Assembly (NCBI GenBank): GCA_005884825.1 | Contig: VAZT01000141.1 | Span: forward strand, 1 to 6,486 | Length of the DNA stretch: 6,486 nucleotides | Direction of reading: 5' to 3' | Source: Alphaproteobacteria bacterium | GTDB taxonomy: Bacteria; Pseudomonadota; Alphaproteobacteria; ATCC43930; CGMCC-115725 | Shown: positions 6,315 through 6,486 of the stretch, in pieces | Numbering within the stretch: position 1 is the first letter of the stretch | How the letters are laid out: every line of letters begins with the position of its first letter | The notes under the pieces: generated by a model | The model's input: the letters and a program-made list of their open reading frames with translations, nothing else | Databases searched by the model: none | What the model was told of the DNA's origin: nothing | Translations under genes and position numbers: made by a program

Positions 6315-6486
6315 TCGGGGAGGCCGGCCCGTCGTAATCCGACGTCCAATGTCTTCACCCGGAGCGCCTGATATCGCGGATCGGCCAGCCAACGATTCTC
6401 GGCCCGCATCCGGGCCAATGATTTAATGGCTGGCTTTAATCGTATCGACTCTGCAAGAGCGGATTTCGCTCTCTCGCGATCGCCCC
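6308..6486 (-). CDS. C-terminal end of a TPR-type protein, possibly of the class III adenylate cyclase group (5' part outside window)
   Basis: On the minus strand a frame is open from the window edge to TGA at 6310-6308, giving 58 residues. It reads G-D-R-E-R-A-K-S-A-L-A-E-S-I-R-L-K-P, then ...S-L-A-R-M-R-A-E-N-R-W-L-A-D-P-R-Y-Q-A-L-R-V-K-T-L, and ends D-V-G-L-R-R-A-G-L-P-D-Q. An amphipathic A-x-x-A-L-x-E-x-x-R-L-x-P helix followed by 'P.Y..L...TL..GLR.AGLP(D/E)' is the characteristic tail of rhizobial proteins in which TPR repeats follow an adenylate/guanylate cyclase or winged-helix domain. The family match is from memory of this pattern, and the catalytic part is not in view. The gene converges on the second TAXI gene: the two coding regions overlap by 7 bp (6308-6314), leaving no room for an intergenic terminator. 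Both other minus-strand frames are interrupted by stops in this stretch. Confidence 0.7.
   Translation of the reverse strand, partial: GDRERAKSALAESIRLKPAIKSLARMRAENRWLADPRYQALRVKTLDVGLRRAGLPDQ

Overview
The window reads as GC-rich alphaproteobacterial chromosome, probably Hyphomicrobiales (Bradyrhizobium/Rhodoplanes-like) or a close order. This rests on strong G/C preference at codon third positions, tightly packed co-directional genes, several periplasmic solute-binding proteins, and a Sel1-type protein directly before a TAXI-type binding protein. It is an inference from style and families, not a species assignment.

Layout: (1) 2-625, plus strand: the C-terminal part of a Pro/Ala-rich Sel1/TPR-like protein that begins outside the window. 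(2) 632-1756: a TAXI-family (TRAP-type) solute-binding protein whose ribosome binding site lies inside the last codons of the Sel1 gene. (3) 1794-3428: a family 5 extracellular solute-binding protein (ABC peptide/opine/nickel type). (4) 3463-4764: a zinc-dependent medium-chain alcohol dehydrogenase with about 65 extra C-terminal residues that look like read-through. These four genes are separated by 6, 37 and 34 bp and are probably one transcription unit. (5) 4765-5039: about 275 bp with no gene I can support. (6) 5040-6314: a second TAXI-like protein, clearly a paralogue of the first, with an ambiguous start and a duplicated C-terminal motif. (7) 6308-6486, minus strand: the last 58 residues of a gene that ends head-on with the second TAXI gene and overlaps it by 7 bp. 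It resembles the TPR tail of class III adenylate cyclase-type proteins.

How it may work: three exported binding proteins of two unrelated transporter classes sit around one cytoplasmic oxidoreductase, and no permease or ATPase gene lies in the window. The simplest reading is a small uptake or sensing and catabolism cluster whose membrane parts are elsewhere. The two TAXI-like proteins form a divergent pair: ungapped over a long central block, but without the glycine/tyrosine-rich N-terminal motif I expect in ordinary TAXI receptors. They could be receptors that feed a shared transporter or a signalling partner. No CRISPR array, IS element, tRNA or rRNA was seen.
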